Positions 24,815-33,137 of a stretch of DNA of 41,608 nucleotides are shown here, one piece after another. The notes beneath the pieces were generated by a model, which saw nothing but the letters and a program-made list of their open reading frames with translations, had not been told where the DNA came from and searched no databases. Within the stretch, counting starts at the first letter, position 1, and each line of letters opens with the position of its first letter. The position numbers were made by a program, and so were the translations under genes. Source of the stretch: Methylococcaceae bacterium (GTDB lineage Bacteria; Pseudomonadota; Gammaproteobacteria; Methylococcales; Methylomonadaceae); assembly GCA_021647145.1 (NCBI GenBank), contig JAKIVF010000013.1:1-41608 (forward strand). The letters run 5' to 3'.

Positions 24815-26200
24815 TTAGGATTTTTTCATCTCTTTGGCTTTCTTAACAGCTTCATCTATGGTTCCTACCATATATAAAGCTTGCTCAGGAAGGTCATCAT
24901 AATCACCAGCAATAATTCCTTTAAATCCGGCAATAGTATCTTTTAATGATACATATTTACCAGGAGATCCAGTAAAAACTTCAGCTACAAAGAAAGGTTG
25001 AGATAAGAAGCGTTGAACCTTACGGGCTCTTGTTACCGTTAATTTATCTTCTTCTGATAGCTCATCCATTCCTAAAATTGCAATGATATCACGTAACTCT
25101 TTGTAACGTTGCAAGATACCTTGAACTCCACGAGCAACATCATAGTGCTCTTGCCCAATCACTAAAGGATCTAACTGGCGACTACTTGAATCTAATGGGT
25201 CTATCGCAGGATAAATGCCCAGCTCTGCAATTTGACGAGAGAGTACAACTGTCGCATCCAAATGTGCGAAAGTTGTAGCAGGTGATGGGTCTGTTAAATC
25301 ATCTGCAGGAACATATACCGCTTGAATAGATGTAATAGATCCCGTTTTAGTTGAAGTAATCCGCTCTTGTAATACCCCCATTTCTTCAGCTAGCGTAGGT
25401 TGGTAACCTACCGCTGAGGGCATACGGCCTAATAATGCAGATACTTCAGTCCCTGCTAATGTATAACGGTAAATATTATCAACAAAGAATAAAACATCAC
25501 GACCTTCTTCACGAAAAAATTCCGCCATTGTCAAGCCAGTCAAAGCAACGCGCAATCTGTTTCCAGGAGGCTCATTCATTTGACCATAAACTAGTGATAC
25601 TTTGTCGATTACATTTGAATCTGTCATTTCGTGATAGAAATCATTTCCTTCACGAGTTCGCTCACCAACACCAGCGAATACAGAGAAACCACTATGCTCA
25701 ATAGCAATATTACGAATCAGCTCCATCATGTTCACTGTTTTACCAACACCCGCACCACCAAACAAACCAACCTTACCACCTTTAGCGAATGGGCAAACCA
25801 AGTCAATCACTTTAATACCTGTTTCTAATAGTTCGTTAGCAGGTGCTTGCTCGTCATAGGCAGGTGCATCACGATGAATCACCCATTTTTCTTTTTCTCC
25901 AATAGGGCCTTTCTCATCAATGGGATTGCCTAAAACGTCCATAATACGACCTAAGGTTTTTTGACCTACGGGTACTTTAATTGCGTCTCCTGAATTACTA
26001 ACATCTAATCCTCTACTTAAGCCATCAGTTGTCCCCATTGCAATGGTACGAACGACACCGTCACCAATTTGCTGTTGAACTTCTAATGTCAATTCTTTGT
26101 TTTCAACATGTAATGCGTCATATACTTTCGGCAAATCCTCGCGTGAAAACTCCACATCGACGACCGCTCCAATAATCTGAACGATTTTACCTTTACTCAT
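24815..26200 (-). CDS. atpD: ATP synthase F1 beta subunit
   Basis: The 461-residue product starts MSKGKIVQIIGAVVDVEF. It has the P-loop GGAGVGKT, the catalytic Glu in the GVGERTREGNDF region, the Walker B strand LFFVDNIYRYT and the C-terminal DELSEEDKLTV segment of the DELSEED lever. It forms the catalytic sites of the H+-ATP synthase. It lies 55 bases after atpG. Length and motifs are fully normal. Confidence 0.98.
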   Translation of the reverse strand: MSKGKIVQIIGAVVDVEFSREDLPKVYDALHVENKELTLEVQQQIGDGVVRTIAMGTTDGLSRGLDVSNSGDAIKVPVGQKTLGRIMDVLGNPIDEKGPIGEKEKWVIHRDAPAYDEQAPANELLETGIKVIDLVCPFAKGGKVGLFGGAGVGKTVNMMELIRNIAIEHSGFSVFAGVGERTREGNDFYHEMTDSNVIDKVSLVYGQMNEPPGNRLRVALTGLTMAEFFREEGRDVLFFVDNIYRYTLAGTEVSALLGRMPSAVGYQPTLAEEMGVLQERITSTKTGSITSIQAVYVPADDLTDPSPATTFAHLDATVVLSRQIAELGIYPAIDPLDSSSRQLDPLVIGQEHYDVARGVQGILQRYKELRDIIAILGMDELSEEDKLTVTRARKVQRFLSQPFFVAEVFTGSPGKYVSLKDTIAGFKGIIAGDYDDLPEQALYMVGTIDEAVKKAKEMKKS

Positions 26201-26255
26201 CTTTCGTCCTCTTTAATTCTAAAATTCGTTAGCTATCGGCCATGTTTTAAACAGC

Positions 26256-27134
26256 CTAAACAGCGGCAGCACCAGCAACAATCTCTGAAATTTCTTGTGT
26301 AATAGCCGCTTGCCTAGCCTTGTTATAAACAAGTTGCAGTTCATCAATAATATTACTTGCATTATCAGATGCACTTTTCATTGCGACCATTCGAGCTGAT
26401 TGTTCGCATGCATTATTTTCTACCAACCCTTGATAAACAATCGACTCAATATACCTAGTTAATAATGTATCCAGCACCTCTTTAGCATCAGGCTCGTATA
26501 AATAATCCCAATGTTTATTACCAAAGTGATCTTCTGCATCATCTTCTAATTCAGTAGCCACTATAGGTATTAACTTTTCTATAGTTGGCTTTTGAGTCAT
26601 CGTGTTAACAAATTCATTGCTAACAACATATAACTCATCAATTGTTCCCTCAGAATAAGCATCTAACATTATTTTAATAAGACCAACAATCTCATTAAGG
26701 TGTGGTGTATCTCCAAGCTTACCAATTTGACCAATAATATTTGCATTAATGGTAGCGAAAAACGAACTTCCTTTTGTACCTATAGTACAAAGATCAACCT
26801 CAATCTTTTCTTTTTCCCAATTCGCTAAATCTTTGAGTATTGTTCTGAATAAATTTGAATTCAGACCACCACATAAGCCTCTGTCAGAGGTTATAACAAT
26901 GACCCCAACACGTTTAACTTCACGATCAATTAGAAATGGATGCTTATACTCAGGATTAGCATGAGCCAGATGTTTGATGATCTGACTTATCTTCTTTGAA
27001 TAGGGCCGTGTAGCCTGCATTCTTTCTTTTGTTTTACGCATTTTACTTGCAGCAACCATTTCCATTGCCCTAGTAATTTTTTGAGTATTTTTTATACTCG
27101 AAATCTGCGTTCGTATTTCTTTACCAACAGCCAT
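26256..27134 (-). CDS. atpG: ATP synthase F1 gamma subunit
   Basis: The 292-residue product has the conserved N-terminal coiled-coil helix (AVGKEIRTQISSIKNTQKITRAMEMV), the SDRGLCGGLN loop and the C-terminal helix (ASDNASNIIDELQLVYNKARQAAITQEI) that turns inside the alpha-beta hexamer. It forms the central stalk. It begins 10 bases after atpA. No unusual feature is seen. Confidence 0.97.
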   Translation of the reverse strand: MAVGKEIRTQISSIKNTQKITRAMEMVAASKMRKTKERMQATRPYSKKISQIIKHLAHANPEYKHPFLIDREVKRVGVIVITSDRGLCGGLNSNLFRTILKDLANWEKEKIEVDLCTIGTKGSSFFATINANIIGQIGKLGDTPHLNEIVGLIKIMLDAYSEGTIDELYVVSNEFVNTMTQKPTIEKLIPIVATELEDDAEDHFGNKHWDYLYEPDAKEVLDTLLTRYIESIVYQGLVENNACEQSARMVAMKSASDNASNIIDELQLVYNKARQAAITQEISEIVAGAAAV

Positions 27135-27144
27135 AAGAAGCCCC

Positions 27145-28686
27145 TTACCAGCTACTTGTTTTAATGAATTTTTCTATTGCAGTTTGAATGCCTTTTTTAA
27201 TTGCGTCACTATAATCACCAGTATCATTAATTTTTTTCATTAATTTTGACTCTTCTGACTTCATATATGCTTGTAATGCAGTTTCAAAATCACGTACTTT
27301 AGCAACATCTAAATCATCAAGAAAACCTTCATTCGCTGCGTGTAACGAAACACCCATTTCAGCGACTGACATAGGCGAGTATTGATCTTGTTTCATCAAT
27401 TCTGTTACTCGTTGCCCACGTTCGATTTGTTTTCGTGTCGTTTCATCTAAATCAGATGCAAATTGTGCAAATGCTGCTAACTCACGATATTGAGCCAAAT
27501 CAAGACGGATACCACCGCCCAATTTTTTAATAATCTTAGTTTGAGCAGCCCCCCCTACACGGGAGACTGACAACCCGGCATTAACCGCAGGACGAATGCC
27601 TGAGTTGAATAAATCTGATTCTAAGAAAATTTGACCATCGGTAATAGAAATTACGTTAGTAGGTACAAAAGCAGATACATCTCCACCTTGCGTTTCAATA
27701 ATTGGTAATGCGGTTAACGAACCTGTTTTACCTTTTACTTTACCTTTCGTTAATTTTTCTACTTCAGCTGCATTTATACGTGAAGCTCTTTCTAATAAGC
27801 GAGAGTGAATGTAGAATACGTCACCAGGATAAGCTTCACGACCTGGCGGACGACGAAGTAATAATGACATTTGACGATATGCCCAAGCTTGCTTAGTTAA
27901 ATCATCATAAATAATCAGCGCATCTTCACCTTTATCTCTAAAGTATTCGCCCATTGAACAGCCTGCATAGGGCGCAATAAATTGAAGTGCAGCTGATTCA
28001 GAAGCAGAAGCAACCACAATAACTGTATGAGCCAAAGCATCATGCTCTTCCAGTTTTCTAACTAAGTTAGCAATAGATGATCTTTTCTGACCAATTGCTA
28101 CATAAATACATTTAACACCGGTATCTTTTTGGTTAATAATCGCATCAACCGCAATCGCTGTTTTACCCGTTTGTCTGTCACCAATAATTAATTCGCGCTG
28201 ACCTCTACCAACGGGAATCATCGAGTCTATCGACTTTAAACCTAGTTGCACAGGCTCATCAACTGATTGTCTAGCAATAACCCCTGGTGCGATTTTTTCA
28301 ACAGCTGATGAATGCTTTGCCTCTATTGCTCCTTTTCCATCAACTGGGTTACCAAGCGCATCAACTACGCGCCCAAGCATTTCTTCACCAACAGGGACTT
28401 CTAAAATTTTTCCAGTACATTTAACGGTATCGCCTTCGGAAATATGCTGGTAAGAACCTAGCATAACAACACCGACAGAATCTCTTTCTAAGTTAAGAGC
28501 CATGCCGAATGTGTTTTCTGGAAATTCCAGCATTTCACCTTGCATTGCTTCAGAAAGACCATGTACCCTGACAATACCGTCTGTCACACTAACAACGGTA
28601 CCTTCGGTATGAGCTTCGACACTAACGTCAAAATTCTCAATCTTATTTTTAATCAGATCACTGATTTCAGATGGATTTAATTGCAT
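27145..28686 (-). CDS. atpA: ATP synthase F1 alpha subunit
   Basis: The 513-residue product begins MQLNPSEISDLIKNKIENF. It has the P-loop GDRQTGKT, the Walker B strand ALIIYDDLTKQA, and the alpha-subunit arginine-finger region ISVTD-like VISITDGQIFLE. It carries the non-catalytic nucleotide sites. It is full length, 41 bases after atpH, with GGGTG upstream. Confidence 0.98.
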   Translation of the reverse strand: MQLNPSEISDLIKNKIENFDVSVEAHTEGTVVSVTDGIVRVHGLSEAMQGEMLEFPENTFGMALNLERDSVGVVMLGSYQHISEGDTVKCTGKILEVPVGEEMLGRVVDALGNPVDGKGAIEAKHSSAVEKIAPGVIARQSVDEPVQLGLKSIDSMIPVGRGQRELIIGDRQTGKTAIAVDAIINQKDTGVKCIYVAIGQKRSSIANLVRKLEEHDALAHTVIVVASASESAALQFIAPYAGCSMGEYFRDKGEDALIIYDDLTKQAWAYRQMSLLLRRPPGREAYPGDVFYIHSRLLERASRINAAEVEKLTKGKVKGKTGSLTALPIIETQGGDVSAFVPTNVISITDGQIFLESDLFNSGIRPAVNAGLSVSRVGGAAQTKIIKKLGGGIRLDLAQYRELAAFAQFASDLDETTRKQIERGQRVTELMKQDQYSPMSVAEMGVSLHAANEGFLDDLDVAKVRDFETALQAYMKSEESKLMKKINDTGDYSDAIKKGIQTAIEKFIKTSSW

Positions 28687-28727
28687 ATTTATTTTTCACC
28701 CTACATTTAGTACCCCTTCACGGAATA

Positions 28728-29258
28728 CTAGAGTTTTTTAGCTAATTGTTGAAGTTGACCTCGAATAGAACCGTCAATTACTTTATCCCCTGCCTTTGCA
28801 AGGAACCCACCAATCAATGATTTGTCAATTGATGAGGTAATATGAACTTTTTTATCTAACTTTTTTTCCAGCATAGTTGCAAAATTTTTCTGCTCGTCTT
28901 TAGAAAGAGCGTATGCGCTAATGATGTCAACATCGACATAACCTTCATGTTCGGCTTTAAAGGACTCATAAAGCTCGGAAATTTGAGGTGCCAATATCAA
29001 TCTGTCATTTTGAACCAAAAGTTTAAGAAAGTTTATACCTTCTTTAGACAATTGATCCTGACATATATCTAACAATAACTGGGTTAATTGCTCATGATTC
29101 ACTTTAGGATTAATAACAATCTTAGTCATTTCATTATCCAGCATAACCACGGATAAAAATTCCAACATATCAGACCATTTAGAGACTGATTTGTTTTCTA
29201 TTGCCGTTTTAAATACTGCTTCTGCATAAGGCCGAGCCAATGTTGATAATTCACTCAT
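28728..29258 (-). CDS. atpH: ATP synthase F1 delta subunit
   Basis: The 176-residue product starts MSELSTLARPYAEAVFKTA, the family signature. It ends with the strand/helix LIGGFLAKAGDKVIDGSIRGQLQQLAKKL that binds the b-subunit stalk. It joins F1 to the peripheral stalk. It starts 4 bases after the atpF stop, so translation is tightly linked. Confidence 0.96.
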   Translation of the reverse strand: MSELSTLARPYAEAVFKTAIENKSVSKWSDMLEFLSVVMLDNEMTKIVINPKVNHEQLTQLLLDICQDQLSKEGINFLKLLVQNDRLILAPQISELYESFKAEHEGYVDVDIISAYALSKDEQKNFATMLEKKLDKKVHITSSIDKSLIGGFLAKAGDKVIDGSIRGQLQQLAKKL

Positions 29259-29262
29259 GATA

Positions 29263-29736
29263 TTATCCTAACTGCTTTGATGTTCTACCAAGAATATCTT
29301 TATGCTTTGTTTTATCAACTTCTTCTTGTAAAATTTGCTCAGCCGCTTTTAGTGCCAAGGAAGATACTTCTTTACGCAAACTTTCTTTTGCCTGCTGCGT
29401 TTCTTGCTCAATTTGTGCTTTTGCTGATTCAATCATTTTTTCACCCTCAGATTTTGCAGTGTTTTTTGATTCTTCAACAATTTCATTGGCACGCTTTTGC
29501 GCAAGTGCAATAATATTTGCAGATTCGACTTTCGCTTCTTTAAGATATTTATTCGCTTTTTTCTCAGCCAACTTCATATCCTCCTGCCCTTTTTCTGCTG
29601 CAGCAAGCCCATCAGAAATTTTCTTTTTGCGTTCTTCCAAGGCTTCAATTAGCGGCGGCCACACATACTGCATGGTAAACCATACTAGCAGTGTAAATGT
29701 GATCATTTGACCGATCAGAGTAGCATTAATACTCAC
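29263..29736 (-). CDS. atpF: ATP synthase F0 b subunit
   Basis: The 157-residue product has one N-terminal membrane helix (INATLIGQMITFTLLVWFTM) and a long charged helix rich in Ala, Glu and Lys (residues about 30-150) that forms the right-handed coiled coil of the peripheral stalk. Length is typical of proteobacterial b. It lies 38 bases after atpE and 4 bases before atpH. Confidence 0.96.
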   Translation of the reverse strand: MSINATLIGQMITFTLLVWFTMQYVWPPLIEALEERKKKISDGLAAAEKGQEDMKLAEKKANKYLKEAKVESANIIALAQKRANEIVEESKNTAKSEGEKMIESAKAQIEQETQQAKESLRKEVSSLALKAAEQILQEEVDKTKHKDILGRTSKQLG

Positions 29737-29774
29737 GGTGCTTTCCCCTTATTGCTATGAAACAAAGTAAAAGA

Positions 29775-30062
29775 TTAACCCGCTACTGTATCAGTAACAG
29801 CTGATAAAAATGGATTGGCGAATGTAAAAAATAATGCCATACCAACACCAATCATTGTTACCGCATCTAACAGACCCGCAACGATAAACATTTTAACTTG
29901 TAACATAGGAACTAATTCCGGCTGACGTGCTGCACCCTCTAAGAATTTACCACCTAATAAACCAAAACCAATCGCTGTCCCAACTGCACCCATACCTAAA
30001 ATAAGACCGACTGCAATGGCTGTTAAACCTTGTACATCTGCAATTAACGCTGCAAGTTCCAT
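29775..30062 (-). CDS. atpE: ATP synthase F0 c subunit
   Basis: The 95-residue product has two membrane helices joined by the polar loop ARQPEL. The proton-carrying carboxylate is Asp66 in LLDAVTMIGVG. The surrounding residues match H+-type c subunits (E. coli-like DAIPMI). I see no Na+-binding signature. AGGAGG-like sequence precedes the start, and the gene sits between atpB and atpF as usual. Confidence 0.96.
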   Translation of the reverse strand: MELAALIADVQGLTAIAVGLILGMGAVGTAIGFGLLGGKFLEGAARQPELVPMLQVKMFIVAGLLDAVTMIGVGMALFFTFANPFLSAVTDTVAG

Positions 30063-30104
30063 AATACCTCCAAAAGTATTGTTACTATAAAATTAAAAAA
30101 TGAA

Positions 30105-30869
30105 TTAATGATCTTCGTGTGCCATACTCAAATACACAATGGTTAAAACCATGAATATGAAAGCTTGTAACACAATGATTAAGATATGAAATATCGCCCA
30201 AGGGAAACTTAACAAGGGCTGTATAAAAGCGGGTAACAACGCTATCAATATAAAGATAAGTTCACCGGCATATAAATTTCCGAAAAGTCTTAGTGCTAAA
30301 GAAATAGGTTTTGCTATTTCTTCAACTACTTTTAACAACAAGTTAAAAGGCATCATCCATGGCCCAAAAGGTGTACATGTCAATTCTCTAGCAAAACCTA
30401 AAACACCCTTTATTTTGATGCTATAAAAAATAATCAAAATGAAAACACTAATTGATAGTGCAAATGTTGCATTTAAATCTGTACTTGGGACAACTCTCAA
30501 ATATTCAATGCCCATTAATGAACTGATAAGAGAAAGTAAATCTACTGGAAGTAGATCCATCATATTCCATAAGAATACCCAGCAAAAAATAGTTAGCCCT
30601 AAGGGTGCAATTAACTTGCTTTGTCCATGAAAAGTATCTTTTACTTGCTGATCAACAAATTCGATCATCATTTCAGCAAAGTTTTGTGCTGGGCCGGGCA
30701 CACCTGTTGTTACTTTTTCTGCAACAGACTTAAAAAACAATATAAATAATCCACCTAATACTGCTGAAAAAAACAAGGTATCCAAATGTAACGTCCAAAA
30801 ACCTTCACCCACTGTTAATGGTGTTAAATGGTGAACAATATACCCTGTAGTACCACCTTCACTAGCCAT
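30105..30869 (-). CDS. atpB: ATP synthase F0 a subunit
   Basis: The 254-residue product has about five membrane helices and the essential Arg in LALRLFGNLYAGEL, next to the proton half-channels. The N-terminus (YIVHHLTPL...FWTLHLDTLFFS) is the usual one. Its start overlaps the end of atpI by 8 bases. It ends with a His-rich tail (MAHEDH). Confidence 0.96.
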   Translation of the reverse strand: MASEGGTTGYIVHHLTPLTVGEGFWTLHLDTLFFSAVLGGLFILFFKSVAEKVTTGVPGPAQNFAEMMIEFVDQQVKDTFHGQSKLIAPLGLTIFCWVFLWNMMDLLPVDLLSLISSLMGIEYLRVVPSTDLNATFALSISVFILIIFYSIKIKGVLGFARELTCTPFGPWMMPFNLLLKVVEEIAKPISLALRLFGNLYAGELIFILIALLPAFIQPLLSFPWAIFHILIIVLQAFIFMVLTIVYLSMAHEDH

Positions 30870-31266
30870 CTTTTCTCACACTTTTAATTTCAAAATCTTG
30901 CGCAAATAAAATAAGCGCAAACCAAAAAACTGATAATACAGCTACAAAACAAGTCATCAAGGGAAAAATTTGTATCTCTGGCACTTGAAAGACAATTGCA
31001 AAAAGCGCACTTGTCAATAAAATTTTCCTTGATTCTCCACTATAAAAGGAGCGCACAATTATTTTTGCACTTTCTCCTTTAGCCAAGGAAATTCGGTATG
31101 CAAAATACAAATTAGGTAAAAAAGCTATTAGCCCTCCAAGAAATGAAGAAATTATATAACTCTCACCTTTTAGAACCAAAAAACCAACTGTGGTAATAAA
31201 AATGACCCCAACCTGCATAGCCAGAATCTTCCTAACAGTTGAAAAGCCAGATTTCTCTATCATCAT
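30862..31266 (-). CDS. atpI: ATP synthase assembly factor AtpI
   Basis: From the start at 31266 (or the next ATG, 31263) the product has 134 residues with about four membrane helices, including KILAMQVGVIFITTVGFL, IISSFLGGLIAFLPNLYFAY, ILLTSALFAIVF and LMTCFVAVLSVFWFALILF. AtpI helps assemble the c-ring. An upstream ATG at 31410 keeps the frame open and would add 48 residues, but AtpI is normally 120-135 residues and GGTTGG lies just before 31266. The gene opens the atp operon. The usual parA/parB/gidB genes are not beside it. Confidence 0.82.
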   Translation of the reverse strand: MMIEKSGFSTVRKILAMQVGVIFITTVGFLVLKGESYIISSFLGGLIAFLPNLYFAYRISLAKGESAKIIVRSFYSGESRKILLTSALFAIVFQVPEIQIFPLMTCFVAVLSVFWFALILFAQDFEIKSVRKDG

Positions 31267-31586
31267 CCAACCTATACTATTTATCCATTGGATTATACAT
31301 TCCGACAATCGTTTAATCAAGCTATAACCCAGACCTACCACAGATATTTCAAAGCTAAAAGTGATAAAATCAACATTCGTTAAAACTCTGCTTGCATCAA
31401 GCCCTACCACTTAATTTATACCTAACCTCAATTTTTTTACTATAACTTGCACTTTAACCTCCATTCAAACACTGAGACGCCAAAGAAAATGCTAGAATGA
31501 CTTTTCTATAATCCAACACAACTCTAAAACAATCATATAAAATCTTTGATTATTTAAGTACTCAGCTTTTTCACCTATCAATCTGC

Positions 31587-32537
31587 ATGAAAAAAATATT
31601 ATTAACAGGAGCAACAGGTTTTGTTGGAAAAGCATTATTAGCTGAACTTTTACAAAATAACTTTGAAGTTATAGCGAGTATTAGAAACACCCCCATCCCT
31701 TCATCCCTGAAAGTACAAACAATTACAATCGACAGCCTTCTTGCTTCTACTGATTGGTCCCCAGCCTTACAAAAAACTGACATTGTCATTCACTCTGCCG
31801 CTAGAGTGCATATTATGAAAGACTTTTCCACAAACCCTTTAGCAGAATTTCGCAAAACAAATGTTGATGGAACTTTAAATTTGGCTCGACAAGCTAAAAA
31901 ATCGGGTGTTTCTCGATTTATATTTATCAGTTCAATAAAAGCAAATAGTCATTCTTCTCGTTCCCAATCCATACTAAGACCAGACGATACAACCCCTCCT
32001 ACCGACCCTTACGGACTATCCAAATATGAAGCAGAACAAGGACTTTTGGAATTAGCAAAAAATAGTACGATGGAAATTGTAATTATTCGACCACCTTTAG
32101 TTTACGGACCCAATGTTAAAGGAAATTTTTTATCACTGTTAAAATACATTAAAAAAGAATTACCCCTCCCTTTAGGTTCTATCAACAATCAACGAAGCCT
32201 TGTCGCTTTGGACAATTTAGTTGACTTTATTCATCTTTGTGCTACCCACCCTAAAGCAGCTAATGAAATTTTCTTAATCTCAGATGGCGAAGATGTATCA
32301 ACCACTGAACTTTTGATTAAAATTGCAAGAGCCTTTAATAAAAAGCTTTTTCTTATACCCATTCCAGCATTAGCTTTATCATTTATTGCCAAACTCTTTG
32401 GCAAAGATGCCATGGTTAATCGCTTACTCGAATCATTACAAGTTGATAATTCCAAAGCTATTGAACTAATCGGCTGGAGACCCGTCATATCGATGGACTC
32501 GCAATTAAAAAAAATAGCAGATTTCCATTCTAAATGA
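31587..32537 (+). CDS. NAD-dependent epimerase/4-reductase for nucleotide sugars (WbpV-like)
   Basis: The 316-residue short-chain dehydrogenase has the Rossmann motif TGATGFVG (residues 7-14), a catalytic Ser region (FISSIKANS) and the active-site YGLSK (Tyr near 142). Together with the next two genes it resembles WbpV-type enzymes that reduce the 4-keto product of WbpM-like dehydratases to UDP-QuiNAc or a related 6-deoxy sugar. A GalE/Gne-type 4-epimerase is the main alternative. Its stop overlaps the next start by 4 bases (ATGA). It is divergent from atpI across a 176-base gap. Confidence 0.78.
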   Translation: MKKILLTGATGFVGKALLAELLQNNFEVIASIRNTPIPSSLKVQTITIDSLLASTDWSPALQKTDIVIHSAARVHIMKDFSTNPLAEFRKTNVDGTLNLARQAKKSGVSRFIFISSIKANSHSSRSQSILRPDDTTPPTDPYGLSKYEAEQGLLELAKNSTMEIVIIRPPLVYGPNVKGNFLSLLKYIKKELPLPLGSINNQRSLVALDNLVDFIHLCATHPKAANEIFLISDGEDVSTTELLIKIARAFNKKLFLIPIPALALSFIAKLFGKDAMVNRLLESLQVDNSKAIELIGWRPVISMDSQLKKIADFHSK

Positions 32538-33094
32538 AACGACTATTTGACTTTTCTTTTGCTATATTAGTCTCAGCCATCCTTTTTATCCCAATTATAA
32601 TTATTGCTATATTGGTAAAGCTGACATCAAAAGGACCCGTTTTATACTGGTCAGACCGAGTAGGAATTAATAATATTATTTTTAGAATGCCAAAATTTCG
32701 GAGCATGAAGCAAGGTACACCGACTGTAGCCACTCATTTACTTAAAAACCCAGAAAATGCCTTAACACCTATTGGTGCATTCTTACGAAAATCAAGCTTG
32801 GATGAATTACCCCAGCTTTGGTGTATACTGAAAGCCGAAATGAGTTTTGTTGGGCCGAGACCCGCTTTATTCAATCAAGATGACTTAATTGAATTACGAA
32901 ACAAGCATGGTATTGAAAAATTATTACCAGGTCTAACTGGATGGGCTCAAATTAATGGTAGAGATGAGCTACAAATACCTCAAAAAGTCATTTTTGAAAT
33001 TGAGTATATGAAACGAAAAAACTTTTTGTTCGACTGCCACATTCTTTTTCTTACTTTTTTAAAAATTTTCTATCGTGATGACATTAGTTTTTAA
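32534..33094 (+). CDS. Initiating phosphoglycosyl transferase (PglC/WcaJ family)
   Basis: The 186-residue product matches the monotopic bacterial sugar transferase fold. An N-terminal reentrant hydrophobic helix (residues about 5-28, FSFAILVSAILFIPIIIIAIL) is followed by FRMPKFRSM, the catalytic Asp-Glu pair in SSLDELPQL, FVGPRPAL and GLTGWAQING. Such enzymes move a sugar phosphate from a UDP-sugar to undecaprenyl phosphate and so start glycan assembly. It is translationally coupled to the reductase gene before it. The short form (no extra N-terminal membrane domain) is like PglC. The sugar is inferred from its neighbours. Confidence 0.85.
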   Translation: MKRLFDFSFAILVSAILFIPIIIIAILVKLTSKGPVLYWSDRVGINNIIFRMPKFRSMKQGTPTVATHLLKNPENALTPIGAFLRKSSLDELPQLWCILKAEMSFVGPRPALFNQDDLIELRNKHGIEKLLPGLTGWAQINGRDELQIPQKVIFEIEYMKRKNFLFDCHILFLTFLKIFYRDDISF

Positions 33095-33137
33095 TATTTG
33101 TTATGCTCATTAAACACCCTCTTATATTGGCATTAAA

